Assembly (NCBI RefSeq): GCF_900095725.1 | Contig: NZ_FMMP01000009.1 | Coordinates: 434,001 to 498,000 of the forward strand | DNA: 64,000 nt | DNA from: Cellulosilyticum sp. I15G10I2 | GTDB lineage: Bacteria > Bacillota > Clostridia > Lachnospirales > Cellulosilyticaceae | Reading direction: 5' to 3' | In this document: one piece after another, positions 8,558 to 17,137 of the stretch | Numbering within the stretch: position 1 is the first letter of the stretch | Layout of the letters: each line of letters starts with the position of its first letter | Translations under genes and position numbers: made by a program | Notes under the pieces: model-generated | What the model saw: only the letters and a program-made list of their open reading frames with translations | Told to the model about the DNA's origin: nothing | Database searches by the model: none

Positions 8558-9256
8558 TTAGCTCCCCCCTGTAGGCTTCTCCAGCCTGCCCAGTATTCTT
8601 TTTCTAAAAGCTAAGCCCAGTAGTAGTAAAATTGCCGTTATTCCAATTACTATATAAATGTAGTTGTAGTTTTTTTCATGAATATTCGAACCAATGGATG
8701 ATGTAATAAGTATCCCAGGAATCTTTGCAACCGCAAAAATCACTAAAAACCTAACAGGTTTTATAGAAGTTAAGCCTGCCAGATAAACCAAGGTATCCTT
8801 TGGTACTCCTGGAAGCAAGAAAAGAACAAACAGAAGAATTTCTGTCTTTTTACTTTCCATTAAGAATTTAAATTTATCCATTTTTTTAGGTGAAACAAAA
8901 ATATTAACAAGGGGATGTCCTATGTATCTGGATAAATAAAATATAGCTATACTGCCTATAATGGTCGCACTAAATAATAGTACAAATGAAAGAAGTGTTC
9001 CATAGATATATCCTCCGGAAATTTGAACGGCGTCACTGGGTATAAATGGAATTACCATCTGCAATATTTGAAATCCCATCAAAATGAACATTCCTAAATT
9101 TCCAGAAGACAAAATAATTGTCCTTAAATTCTCTACATTAGTGAGTAAATCAATTAATTGTGCTGAGTATTTTATGGTGATAAAAATCATGGCTGAGAGG
9201 AAAAATACTGCAAGAAAAGCTTTCTTAATAATTAAATTTTTTTTTGATTTATCCAT
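8558..9256 (-). CDS. TVP38/TMEM64 (VTT/DedA-like) membrane protein
   Basis: A 232-residue protein with about five to six membrane segments. The family core is visible as 'FIPSDAVQISGGYIYGTLLSFVLL' and 'LFLLPGVPKDTLVYLAGLTSI', including the re-entrant-loop Pro/Gly motifs of the VTT superfamily. DedA/VTT proteins have been implicated in phospholipid and undecaprenyl-phosphate movement across membranes (family knowledge). It is the third gene of the psd-pssA operon, starting 8 bp after pssA ends, which fits a role in handling newly made phosphatidylserine or phosphatidylethanolamine (inference). Confidence 0.9.
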   Translation of the reverse strand: MDKSKKNLIIKKAFLAVFFLSAMIFITIKYSAQLIDLLTNVENLRTIILSSGNLGMFILMGFQILQMVIPFIPSDAVQISGGYIYGTLLSFVLLFSATIIGSIAIFYLSRYIGHPLVNIFVSPKKMDKFKFLMESKKTEILLFVLFLLPGVPKDTLVYLAGLTSIKPVRFLVIFAVAKIPGILITSSIGSNIHEKNYNYIYIVIGITAILLLLGLAFRKRILGRLEKPTGGS

Positions 9257-9264
9257 AGATACCT

Positions 9265-9822
9265 CTAAATTTTCTTAAGCCGAAATTTACTGACCATTAG
9301 AAGTGATAACAAAATAATAACAACTGCTACTACTATCGAATGAATAATAGTATGCCTGTTGCTCATTATTTCAAAATGGTAGTAAATATTGAACATAGTA
9401 AGCAAGACAGCTGCAATAGGGATGGGAAGCCCTCTATAAAAATCATCAACGGTGGTTATGTTATACCTTGCCAATCTGTAAGCCCCAGCAATAGGGAATA
9501 CCAATATGATCAAATAACCTACAAAACCAAGTTGAAAAAAATTAAGTTTCCACGCTATGATGGCAGGAGCGATTCCAAAGGACACCATATCCGAGAGCGA
9601 ATCTAATTGTTTGCCCAGCTCAGAGGTTGCATTCATCTTTCGAGCCAAGGAGCCGTCAAATCTGTCGGCTATCGACGCAGCCAAAATTACAAAGGAAGCG
9701 GGTAACGAATAGTAACCATACGTACCGCTAACACTCATTAAGATAGCAATGACACCCAAGGTTAAATTAACTAAGGTTATTAAATTGGGTATATTGTTCT
9801 TTATTTTTCTCATATTTTTCAT
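9265..9822 (-). CDS. pssA: CDP-diacylglycerol--serine O-phosphatidyltransferase
   Basis: A 185-residue integral membrane enzyme that joins CDP-diacylglycerol and L-serine to give phosphatidylserine and CMP. The CDP-alcohol phosphatidyltransferase signature D-x2-D-G-x2-A-R-x8-G-x3-D-x3-D is complete: D53, D56, G57, A60, R61, G70, D74 and D78. Five to six hydrophobic segments follow the usual topology. Its start overlaps the psd stop by four bases (ATGA), so it is translationally coupled to the enzyme that uses its product. The length is typical of Gram-positive PssA. Confidence 0.95.
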   Translation of the reverse strand: MKNMRKIKNNIPNLITLVNLTLGVIAILMSVSGTYGYYSLPASFVILAASIADRFDGSLARKMNATSELGKQLDSLSDMVSFGIAPAIIAWKLNFFQLGFVGYLIILVFPIAGAYRLARYNITTVDDFYRGLPIPIAAVLLTMFNIYYHFEIMSNRHTIIHSIVVAVVIILLSLLMVSKFRLKKI

Positions 9823-10451
9823 TTCATCACCCCTATAATAGTGGAAGCGCCTTTGACCTTATCTCCAGGCTTAACCTTAATTTCAACATTTGATGGAACT
9901 ATAATCTCGGTACAGGAGCCAAACTTAATAAGTCCGAAGCGCTCTCCTTTTTCAAGGACATCCCCTTCTTTAACCCGGCAGACGATGCGTCTGGCAATGA
10001 AACCCGTTATTTGGTGAACTATTATCTTAATGCCTTCTCCTTCAATACCAATCGCATTACGCTCGTTGATTTCTGACGCATGACCTTTAAAAGCGGGTAA
10101 AAACTTACCGGGCCTGTATTTGACATACTTTACTGTACCGGCTATCGGACTTCGGTTTATATGGACATTGAACAAGGACAAAAATATGGTAACTTTAATA
10201 GCTTCGCATTTCATAAAGTCGTTTTCAACTAAAGGAGTAATGGCCATTACCTTGCCATCAGCCGGAGAAATGATATGGGTAACGTCCTGGGAATATCTCC
10301 TATGAGGATCACGGAAGAAAAAAGTGATAAAAACTGTCAAACCCAAACCTATGACTGAAACAGGTTTGTAAAGAACAAACAGGAATGCTGTAAACAAAAG
10401 ACATCCGGCAATATAAATAAATCCTTCTTTTTCAATAAAAAATTTTCTCAA
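9819..10451 (-). CDS. psd: Phosphatidylserine decarboxylase proenzyme
   Basis: A 210-residue protein of the short bacterial/archaeal PSD type. It decarboxylates phosphatidylserine to phosphatidylethanolamine using a pyruvoyl group formed by self-cleavage. The cleavage site is the Gly-Ser pair G178-S179 in 'LIKFGSCTEIIVP'. Upstream motifs 'FFRDPHR', 'SPADGKV' and 'NVHINRSPIAG' are family hallmarks, and two N-terminal hydrophobic stretches anchor it. The start codon is TTG at 10451: AAAGGAGG lies 7-8 bases upstream and no ATG fits. It heads the psd-pssA-TVP38 operon, divergent from a two-component system. Confidence 0.95.
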   Translation of the reverse strand: MRKFFIEKEGFIYIAGCLLFTAFLFVLYKPVSVIGLGLTVFITFFFRDPHRRYSQDVTHIISPADGKVMAITPLVENDFMKCEAIKVTIFLSLFNVHINRSPIAGTVKYVKYRPGKFLPAFKGHASEINERNAIGIEGEGIKIIVHQITGFIARRIVCRVKEGDVLEKGERFGLIKFGSCTEIIVPSNVEIKVKPGDKVKGASTIIGVMK

Positions 10452-10555
10452 AATAAACCTCCTTTCACTATAGAATCATAAGCAGGAAGCACGCAAAGCT
10501 CCCTTGAATGCTATTCTATGTAATGGAGCTGATAATCATCTGATTTTAACCTTAG

Positions 10556-10602
10556 AATTTGCTTATAAAAAAAGTACTTATATTATAATTTGCTTATAAA
10601 AA
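10556..10602. promoter_or_regulatory. Pair of 16-bp direct repeats between psd and the response-regulator gene
   Basis: AATTTGCTTATAAAAA occurs exactly twice, at 10556-10571 and 10587-10602, 31 bp apart (about three helix turns, the same DNA face). It lies in the shared divergent region and covers a possible psd promoter (TATAAT on the minus strand near 10582-10587). Direct repeats suit an OmpR-family regulator, and the adjacent gene encodes one, so it is a candidate operator. Binding is inferred. Confidence 0.45.
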
Positions 10603-10733
10603 GCACCGTATGGTAGAACGAATACAAAGTCTGATATATAATTTAAGAATGAAAATAATTTTACGATGAATATTTAATATAAAGAGCGTTGTAATAGCAA
10701 TGATATTCAGGTAATTTCAAAAGGAAGGAAGCT

Positions 10734-11417
10734 ATGCAGATGCGAATATTAATAGTTGAAGATGAGGCGGAAATTTCCCGCTTTTTAAGGTTAGAATTGA
10801 AATATGAAGGTTACGAGATTGAAGTGGCATCTGACGGGAGAACTGGGCTTGAACTTGCTCTAAACGAAGGCTTTGATTTAATCCTGCTTGATGTGTTGCT
10901 CCCTGAACTTAATGGAATTGAGGTCCTCCGCCGTCTGCGCCGTGAAAAGCATACACCAGTTATCATGCTCACAGCGCGGGACACTGTAGCGGATAAAGTA
11001 ACGGGGTTAGATACCGGTGCGAACGATTACATTACAAAACCCTTTCATATTGAAGAACTGCTCGCGCGTATCCGCGCTATTACGCGTACAGGCTCGTATG
11101 AGGCTGTTGATTCAAGCGTTATTAAAATTGGCGATCTGACCTTGGATACGGTACAAAGACTCGTTACACGCAACGGGAAAAACATCGCACTGACAAAAAC
11201 ACAGTACGATCTTCTGGAATATCTGATGCGCAATCGGAACGTGGTAATAACGAAGGAGCAGATACTGAACAAAGTGTGGGGTTATGATTTTTTTGGCGAC
11301 AGCAATGTTGTAGAGGTATATATCCGGTATGTCCGTACAAAAATCGGTGATACAAATAGTGATAAGATAATCGAAACGGTGCGAGGTGTGGGATATGTTA
11401 TACGAGAAAAAGCTTAA
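10734..11417 (+). CDS. OmpR/PhoB-family response regulator
   Basis: A 227-residue protein. The receiver domain (residues 3-115) shows 'RILIVEDEAEISRFL', the phosphoacceptor Asp in 'DLILLDVLLPELNGIEVL', Thr in 'VIMLTARD' and Lys in 'NDYITKPFHIEELLARI'. A C-terminal winged helix follows ('ALTKTQYDLLEYLMRNRNVVITKEQILNKVWGYDFFGDSNVVEVYIRYVRTKI'). GGAAGGAAG lies just upstream; Met3 is an alternative start. The gene overlaps the sensor kinase gene, so the two form a coupled pair. Divergence from the psd operon and repeats between them suggest, but do not prove, that it controls phospholipid synthesis or envelope stress. Confidence 0.95.
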   Translation: MQMRILIVEDEAEISRFLRLELKYEGYEIEVASDGRTGLELALNEGFDLILLDVLLPELNGIEVLRRLRREKHTPVIMLTARDTVADKVTGLDTGANDYITKPFHIEELLARIRAITRTGSYEAVDSSVIKIGDLTLDTVQRLVTRNGKNIALTKTQYDLLEYLMRNRNVVITKEQILNKVWGYDFFGDSNVVEVYIRYVRTKIGDTNSDKIIETVRGVGYVIREKA

Positions 11418-12783
11418 AATAAAAAAAGGCCCGTTATCCAAGCGGTTAGCCAGAACATATGCCTCATTCTTTGCCGGGCTATTGCTTATATTAAGTGTTG
11501 CTTTATTTTTTTCTTTATTCAGCTTTCTGATCAATCGTCAAGAACAGTACATTGTCTCTACAATTGAACTTGTTTCCGAACAAATAGTGACGGAAATCAA
11601 TAAGGGAGATAGCCTTGATCAAAGGACGCTGGTTGAATACAACCTCAATGGGAACTTAAATATGCTGTTCACGAATAAAGAAGGAAATGTGATCAGCCGC
11701 GTACAGAATTTCCAGGCTGACGAGGCAAGGCTGTTGCCGGCAAAAGAAAGTCCCAGGCTTCTGCTGCTGGATGGGAAACAGCTGATACTTTGTTATGAGC
11801 ATTTTGTCGGTGATGATAGCACCTCATATGGTTCCTTATATTTTGTTCTTAACATGCAAACAGAGCTTGAATTTTTGAAAATGCTGGCTTTTCTGCTTAT
11901 TGGTGCCAATGTCATCGGTGTATTGGCAGCGATCTACGTTGGATGGAAAACAAGCCGGAAAATGCTAGCACCTATTGATCACATGATTTCCGCCGCAAAT
12001 ACAATCAACAGCCAACGTCTGAACAGCCGGCTTGACGTACCCGAGGTGGAAGATGAACTACAAAAGCTATCCTTCACACTCAACAGTATGCTTGACCGCA
12101 TAGAGGAAGCCTTTCACCTGCAGGGGCGTTTTGCTGCCGATGCTTCACACGAGCTGCGTACGCCGCTTTCCATATTGCAGGGAAACGCCGACCTGCTGGA
12201 GCGTTGGGGACGCAATGATCCTGCTGTGCTGGATGAGAGTATTGCATCAATCCAAAAGCAAACGACCTATATGAACAAGCTGGTAGAAAACCTACTGTTC
12301 CTCGCCCGAGGCGACAGCGGCATGCGGCAATTGAAAAAAGAGGTGTTTGACATCGGCTTGCTTCTGCATGAACTGGTGGAGGAACAATCCTCCATCGATG
12401 ATGCACACCATTACCATGTAGATGCTCCCACCGGCATCATGCTGTTTGCGGACCGCAACATGATCAAGCAGCTTCTCCACGCGCTTATCGATAATAGTGC
12501 TAAATATACCCCTTCGGATGGGTGTATTAACCTGTCCTGCTCTGAGCAGGCCGATAGTATTTCCATTTCAGTTATTGATACGGGAATTGGTATGGAGCCT
12601 GAGCATCTTGCTCATGTGTTTGAGCGCTTTTACCGTGTTGATCAGGCACGCTCGCGAACAACCGGCGGTATGGGGCTTGGGCTTTCCATCGTTAAAGCCA
12701 TTGTGGATGTTCACAGCGGAAAGCTCCATGCGGATAGTGAAAAAGGAAAAGGCACACGTATAACGGCTACCCTTTTAAAATAA
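11395..12783 (+). CDS. HAMP-domain sensor histidine kinase
   Basis: About 462 residues from ATG 11395, with GAGGTG just upstream; a GTG at 11386 is the longer option. Membrane segments lie near residues 20-42 and 160-182 and flank a roughly 115-residue external sensor. After the HAMP linker comes the HisKA box 'GRFAADASHELRTPLSILQGNADLL', the N box 'LIDNSAKYTP', G1 'VIDTGIGM', the F box 'FERFYRVD' and G2 'GGMGLGLSIVKAIVD'. It is a CutS/ArlS-like kinase and the certain partner of the overlapping response regulator. The external domain gives no ligand clue. Confidence 0.94.
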   Translation: MLYEKKLKIKKGPLSKRLARTYASFFAGLLLILSVALFFSLFSFLINRQEQYIVSTIELVSEQIVTEINKGDSLDQRTLVEYNLNGNLNMLFTNKEGNVISRVQNFQADEARLLPAKESPRLLLLDGKQLILCYEHFVGDDSTSYGSLYFVLNMQTELEFLKMLAFLLIGANVIGVLAAIYVGWKTSRKMLAPIDHMISAANTINSQRLNSRLDVPEVEDELQKLSFTLNSMLDRIEEAFHLQGRFAADASHELRTPLSILQGNADLLERWGRNDPAVLDESIASIQKQTTYMNKLVENLLFLARGDSGMRQLKKEVFDIGLLLHELVEEQSSIDDAHHYHVDAPTGIMLFADRNMIKQLLHALIDNSAKYTPSDGCINLSCSEQADSISISVIDTGIGMEPEHLAHVFERFYRVDQARSRTTGGMGLGLSIVKAIVDVHSGKLHADSEKGKGTRITATLLK

Positions 12784-12981
12784 CCTATATATTAGCCAGA
12801 TATTGAACACCAAGCGTATCCCATGTATTGCCGTTCTTGATATAGTGCTATTTATATAACACGTAGAAAAATTCGGATTATTATTTATTTGGATTTAGAT
12901 GATTGATTTAAAGCATAAAATAACATATAGTAAGTATATAATAAATTTAAATAATTATCACGTAAGCGTTCACGTAAGCCA

Positions 12982-13021
12982 ACGCACTGTCTAACCTATC
13001 TGGTTGGAGAGTGCGTTTTTT
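12982..13021 (+). terminator. Rho-independent terminator before the SDR gene
   Basis: ACGCACT (12982-12988) pairs with AGTGCGT (13010-13016), with CTAACC/GGTTGG pairing inside and a T-run (13016-13021) following. It ends the kinase transcript about 200 bp after its stop. Just upstream is a short direct repeat, CACGTAAGC twice. Nothing else is evident in 12784-13074. Confidence 0.75.
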
Positions 13022-13074
13022 CGTCTCTCCAGCAGATATAAATGAATTTTAAATTTTAAGGAGAGATGTAAACT

Positions 13075-13833
13075 ATGAGCAAAAAAACAGTTTTAGTCAC
13101 CGGTGGAAGCCGAGGATTGGGCAAAAATATGGCGGTTAAGCTCGGCCAAAAAGGTCTGAATGTAATTATCACCTATCACAGTAAAAAAGAGGAAGCTTTG
13201 CAGGTGGTGGAAGAAATCCAGAAAACCGGTAGCAGGGCAACAGCTCTGAACCTAAATATCGGCGACGTCCGGTCCTTCGATGTATTTTTTGAGCAGGCTG
13301 CAGAGTTGATGAAAATGACCTTTAACACAGATCAATTTGATTATTTAGTCAATAACGCGGGCGTTGGTATGAATGTTCCTTTTAAAGATACCACCGAAGA
13401 TCAGTTTGATGAGCTGATGAATGTTCAGTTTAAAGGCGTTTATTTCTTTACACAGAAAGCACTGAACTACCTCAGTGACGGCGGAGGTATCATCAATATC
13501 TCAAGCAGATTGGCACAGGCGAGTATGCCGGGATACTCCGCGTATGCATCCATGAAAGGGGCTATTGAAACACTCACGCGATACCAGGCAAAAGAACTGA
13601 GTTCAAGAGGCATTCGAGTAAATGCAGTAGCTCCTGGTCCCATAGCCACCGATTTTGCAGGCGGTATTATCCGGGATAATGTTCAGTATAACGCGCATGT
13701 TAAAGCAGCTACGGCACTTGGACGTGTCGGTGAGCCAGATGATATTGGAGGAGTAGTTGCATTTCTTTGCACGGAAGATGCACGCTGGATTACGGGGCAA
13801 CGAATTGAAGTTTCCGGTGGAATGAACCTCTAA
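13075..13833 (+). CDS. Short-chain dehydrogenase/reductase (SDR)
   Basis: A 252-residue NAD(P)-dependent oxidoreductase of the classical SDR type. It shows the dinucleotide-binding motif T-G-G-S-R-G-L-G (residues 8-15), 'NNAGVG', the catalytic Ser in 'INISSRLAQ' and Y157-x3-K161 in 'YSAYASMKG'. The tail 'EDARWITGQRIEVSGGMNL' is the usual FabG-like C-terminus. RBS AAGGAGAG precedes the ATG. The substrate cannot be read from sequence. It follows a terminator and is convergent with the TetR gene, so it appears to be a single-gene unit. Confidence 0.93.
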   Translation: MSKKTVLVTGGSRGLGKNMAVKLGQKGLNVIITYHSKKEEALQVVEEIQKTGSRATALNLNIGDVRSFDVFFEQAAELMKMTFNTDQFDYLVNNAGVGMNVPFKDTTEDQFDELMNVQFKGVYFFTQKALNYLSDGGGIINISSRLAQASMPGYSAYASMKGAIETLTRYQAKELSSRGIRVNAVAPGPIATDFAGGIIRDNVQYNAHVKAATALGRVGEPDDIGGVVAFLCTEDARWITGQRIEVSGGMNL

Positions 13834-13962
13834 ACAACAAAATAGGGTAGAAAGATAATAATATTTCGCAGAAAAAATAAGAAATACCCTGGGGGAAGTT
13901 TCCTATAAAAAGGAGGTCCTAGTTTCTTTCAAGTTGCAACCACTTTATCATTACTCATTTAG

Positions 13963-14526
13963 TTATTTTGATAAATGCTTGATAACACCATTCTCCATAA
14001 GATTATGCATTAAAACAATCAAGTCCTTTGCAGGTAATATTTTGTCCTGGTTAAACCAATAACTCATAATGCCAATCATACCTGACAGAACATACTCCAA
14101 AACAAAATCAAATTCTATAGGATTTAAACCATGTTTTTCAGAGAATCCTAGCTTAAGTATAGGCTTTGTTGAGTTTTTAAGTTTGCTTGCAAAAGCAGGG
14201 TCACCGTTATCGCTAAGTAAAACAGAATAATATTTACTATTTTGCTCGTATAGCTTCATAAACATATCTAATGGCATACCTATATTTTCATCTGCCATAA
14301 TAATCGGCGGTAACTCCTCCAATGTAGGTATTAAGGATTCTTCTATTTGATCAAGAACATCGTATATATCTATAAAATATTCATAGAAAGTTCCTCTATT
14401 GTAGCCCGCTTTCTGGGTGATTTCTTTTACAGTTATTTTCTCTATCCTTTTTTCACAGTATAACGACCAAAAGGCATCAATTAGGTTTTGCTTAGTCTGA
14501 GCCCTTAACTCTGGTTGTTTATTCAT
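13963..14526 (-). CDS. TetR/AcrR-family repressor of the glycosyltransferase-exporter cassette
   Basis: A 187-residue protein. The N-terminal helix-turn-helix (residues 9-55) reads 'TKQNLIDAFWSLYCEKRIEKITVKEIT' and 'AGYNRGTFYEYF'. The C-terminal all-helical ligand domain resembles clostridial TetR_C proteins. It is transcribed away from the glycosyltransferase-MFS genes, with a 120-bp gap that contains a 30-bp near-palindrome overlapping their promoter. This is the standard arrangement of a TetR repressor released by a small hydrophobic compound, probably a substrate of the exporter (inference). Confidence 0.92.
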   Translation of the reverse strand: MNKQPELRAQTKQNLIDAFWSLYCEKRIEKITVKEITQKAGYNRGTFYEYFIDIYDVLDQIEESLIPTLEELPPIIMADENIGMPLDMFMKLYEQNSKYYSVLLSDNGDPAFASKLKNSTKPILKLGFSEKHGLNPIEFDFVLEYVLSGMIGIMSYWFNQDKILPAKDLIVLMHNLMENGVIKHLSK

Positions 14527-14570
14527 TTTTTCATCTCCTTAAAATCCGACGTTCACTATTATATTGTCGG

Positions 14571-14627
14571 TTGATGCTTAGGATAAACATGGTATACTGT
14601 AATCATACAACAGGTTGTTGGATTACA
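14571..14627 (+). promoter_or_regulatory. Promoter with overlapping 30-bp palindromic operator (TetR site)
   Basis: A sigma-A-like promoter is visible: TTGATG (14571-14576), a 16-bp spacer, then TATACT (14593-14598). Starting at the last base of the -10 box is a near-palindrome, 14598-14627, with outer arms TGTAATC and GATTACA and inner CAAC/GTTG. A repressor bound there would block initiation. GGAGG for the glycosyltransferase lies directly after it. Confidence 0.7.
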
Positions 14628-14646
14628 CAACAGGAGGATAAAAAAT

Positions 14647-15894
14647 ATGATTACAATACTTTGTGCCGGATCTAGAGGAGATTTTCAACCATATATTGCA
14701 CTTGCGCAACAACTAAAAAAACTGGGTAAGGATGTTCGCATCACTGGAAGCAAAAGTTTTGAGGGCTTTATTCGCAGCTATGGAATTGATGTATATCCCA
14801 TAGCTGCAGATATCGCAACTCTAAAGATTGATCCAAAGCTGTTAAAGGATGCTGGGTCATCTGATAATCCTTTAAAAATGCTTCTAACTTTTAACAAAAT
14901 GAAGAAATATGGAATTTACATGGTAAATGATTACTACTCTGCCTGCGAGGGAAGCGAATTAATCATCTATCACCCCGGCTGTACCATTGGCTACTTTGCA
15001 GCACAGAAATTTGGTATTCCTTCTGTTTTGGCATCTCCCTTCCCAATGCACAAGACCAAAGAATATCTATCAGTGGTGATGTATGGAAAAACAAAATCCA
15101 ATGCAGTGACCAAAAAATTAAGCTATGCTCTAATTCAGGGAATGCTGTGGATGGCCTCAAAGAGCTCTGTAGAAGGTTTCTTGAAGGAAAAATTTTGTAA
15201 ACTGCCTGATAATTTTGGCTGCCCCTTTGAAAAACATACAGACAAAAAACATCCAGCCCTTGTCTCATGCAGCAACTTCGTTTTCAAAAGACCTGATGAT
15301 TGGAACAAAAACATTCACCAAAGTGGCTATTGGTTTGTTGAGGAGCCTCATGAGTATACCCCAAGCCATGAGCTTGCAGATTTCTTAAAAGCTGGTGAAA
15401 AGCCTGTATATGTCGGGTTTGGAAGCATGACTTCTTTAGATAAACATGGGGATTTAGCAAAAATGGCAGCTGAAGCCATTGTCAAAAGCGGAAAGCGTGG
15501 CATTATTTGCGGTATGGGAAAACCAGCAAATTTGCCTAAAAGCATTATAGCCATTGATAGTATTCCCCACACCTGGCTGTTTGAAAGGGTTTCAGCAGTA
15601 TGCCATCACGGAGGGGCTGGCACCACAGCAGCAGGATTTAAGGCAGGAGTCCCAAGTATCATTGTACCTTTCTCCAATGACCAGTTTGCATGGGCTCACA
15701 GGTCCTATGACTTAGGAGTTGGTGCAAAACCCATTCCTAAAAAAGAATTATCCTCAGATAGACTTGCTGATGCAATCAAGTTTGCTTTAAGTGATAAAAT
15801 TGTTGCAAACGCTAGAAGCCTAGGCAAAAAAATAGCTTCAGAAAATGGAGCCGTGGAATGTGCAAAAATTATTGTAGAGTGTCTAGAGGGGTGA
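14647..15894 (+). CDS. UGT-type (GT1) glycosyltransferase
   Basis: A 415-residue GT-B-fold enzyme of the family of macrolide, flavonoid and sterol glycosyltransferases. The N-terminal domain begins 'MITILCAGSRGDFQPYIALAQQLKKLGKDV', the acceptor-side motif of that family. The C-terminal donor-binding domain has 'VGFGSMTSLDKHG' and, near residue 320, 'CHHGGAGTTAAGFKAGVPSIIVPFSNDQFAWA', the His/Gly-rich nucleotide-sugar motif. It probably moves a sugar from UDP-sugar to a hydrophobic acceptor in the cytoplasm. It is followed 4 bp later by an MFS exporter and controlled by a TetR repressor, which suggests glycosylation and export of a lipid, antibiotic or other xenobiotic (inference). Confidence 0.92.
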   Translation: MITILCAGSRGDFQPYIALAQQLKKLGKDVRITGSKSFEGFIRSYGIDVYPIAADIATLKIDPKLLKDAGSSDNPLKMLLTFNKMKKYGIYMVNDYYSACEGSELIIYHPGCTIGYFAAQKFGIPSVLASPFPMHKTKEYLSVVMYGKTKSNAVTKKLSYALIQGMLWMASKSSVEGFLKEKFCKLPDNFGCPFEKHTDKKHPALVSCSNFVFKRPDDWNKNIHQSGYWFVEEPHEYTPSHELADFLKAGEKPVYVGFGSMTSLDKHGDLAKMAAEAIVKSGKRGIICGMGKPANLPKSIIAIDSIPHTWLFERVSAVCHHGGAGTTAAGFKAGVPSIIVPFSNDQFAWAHRSYDLGVGAKPIPKKELSSDRLADAIKFALSDKIVANARSLGKKIASENGAVECAKIIVECLEG

Positions 15895-15898
15895 TGAT

Positions 15899-17137
15899 AT
15901 GAAGTCCACTCAGAATTGGAGAAAATCATTTTTTACAATATATATAGGTCAGGGATTTTCCTTATTGAGTTCCAGCGCTGTACAGTTCTCAATCATTTGG
16001 TGGATTACAATGGAAACAGGTTCGGCTATGGCACTAACAATTGCAAGTGTCATAGGCTTGCTTCCACAAGCTGTCATTGGTATCTTTGCAGGGGTTTGGA
16101 TAGACAGGTATAACCGTAAAAAAATAATGATTATAGCTGATAGTACTGTAGCATTATCAAGCTTGCTTTTAGGATTTTTATTTATCATAGGCATTAAGTC
16201 AATTGTATTTGTTTATATCGTTTTGTTTATCAGAGCCTTGGGAGAAACCTTTCATAAGCCGGCACTCCAGGCTGTTATTCCCCAGCTCGTCCCTCAATCA
16301 GAACTTACAAAAGCAGGGGGCTTGGGACAAATGATTAACTCAGCATGCTCTATGGCGGGGCCTATGCTTGGTGCCTTTCTAATGAGCATAACATCTCTTC
16401 AATACGCATTACTTGTTGATGTTTTGGGAGCGATTTTCGCAGTAATAACCTTATCCTTTGTAAAAATTCCAAAATATACAGTAAACAATGGAAGTCAACT
16501 AAGCTTCATCAAGGATATGAAACAGGGCATTAATGCTATTAAGTCAAGCAAGGCATTGCTCCGGCTTTCCATTCCCATGCTGATATCCACCGTTATTTTC
16601 GTTCCCTTAGGAACACTGTTGCCCCTTATGGTTAAAGAATATTTCAATGGAACGGCCTGGCACAACGGCATTGTTCAAACCTTATTTTCCAGTGGAATGC
16701 TGATTGCAGCTATGGTAATAGGCATTACCGGGGGCCTAAAAAAGCAATTCTTTATGATTTCACTTTCAACGGGTTTATTAGGTATCTGTGCATTAATTGG
16801 CGGTATTTTACCAGCACATTTATTTTGGGTGTTCTGCTTTGTTGTATTTGTTATGGGAGCGACGGGCATGGGTTTCAATGTTCCCTTTACTTCCTACATT
16901 CAAAGAACTGTTCCAGCAGAAAACTTGGGGAAAGTTATCTCTCTTGTTACAAGCATTATGAGTTTCGCTGCGCCTATAGGCATGTTCATTGCAGGCCCTA
17001 TATCAGAAATCATCGGAGTAAGTAGCTGGATGTTTTATGCAGGAATAGTGATGATCTTTGTGGGCATTCTATGTTATTTTCTGACCAGAGAGTTTGATAA
17101 TCAATTGTATAACGAGGTTATGTCAAATGAAAAGTAA
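15899..17137 (+). CDS. MFS exporter (MefA/MFS_3-like drug efflux)
   Basis: A 412-residue protein with about twelve membrane segments. It starts 'WRKSFFTIYIGQGFSLLSSSAVQFSIIWWI', typical of the MFS_3 macrolide-efflux-type group, and the loop 2-3 motif reads 'GIFAGVWIDRYNRKKIMIIAD'. The start lies 4 bp after the glycosyltransferase stop with GAGGGG as ribosome site. It likely exports the product or parent of the glycosyltransferase reaction by proton antiport (inference from context). Confidence 0.92.
   Translation: MKSTQNWRKSFFTIYIGQGFSLLSSSAVQFSIIWWITMETGSAMALTIASVIGLLPQAVIGIFAGVWIDRYNRKKIMIIADSTVALSSLLLGFLFIIGIKSIVFVYIVLFIRALGETFHKPALQAVIPQLVPQSELTKAGGLGQMINSACSMAGPMLGAFLMSITSLQYALLVDVLGAIFAVITLSFVKIPKYTVNNGSQLSFIKDMKQGINAIKSSKALLRLSIPMLISTVIFVPLGTLLPLMVKEYFNGTAWHNGIVQTLFSSGMLIAAMVIGITGGLKKQFFMISLSTGLLGICALIGGILPAHLFWVFCFVVFVMGATGMGFNVPFTSYIQRTVPAENLGKVISLVTSIMSFAAPIGMFIAGPISEIIGVSSWMFYAGIVMIFVGILCYFLTREFDNQLYNEVMSNEK

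Noticed and set aside
11112-11534. 140-residue minus-strand frame across the response regulator and kinase genes
   Set aside because: It is opposite a well-supported two-component pair with complete motifs in the sense frames.
12080-12480. Minus-strand frames opposite the kinase catalytic domain
   Set aside because: Shadow frames of a GC-richer stretch; the sense strand encodes the HisKA and ATPase boxes.
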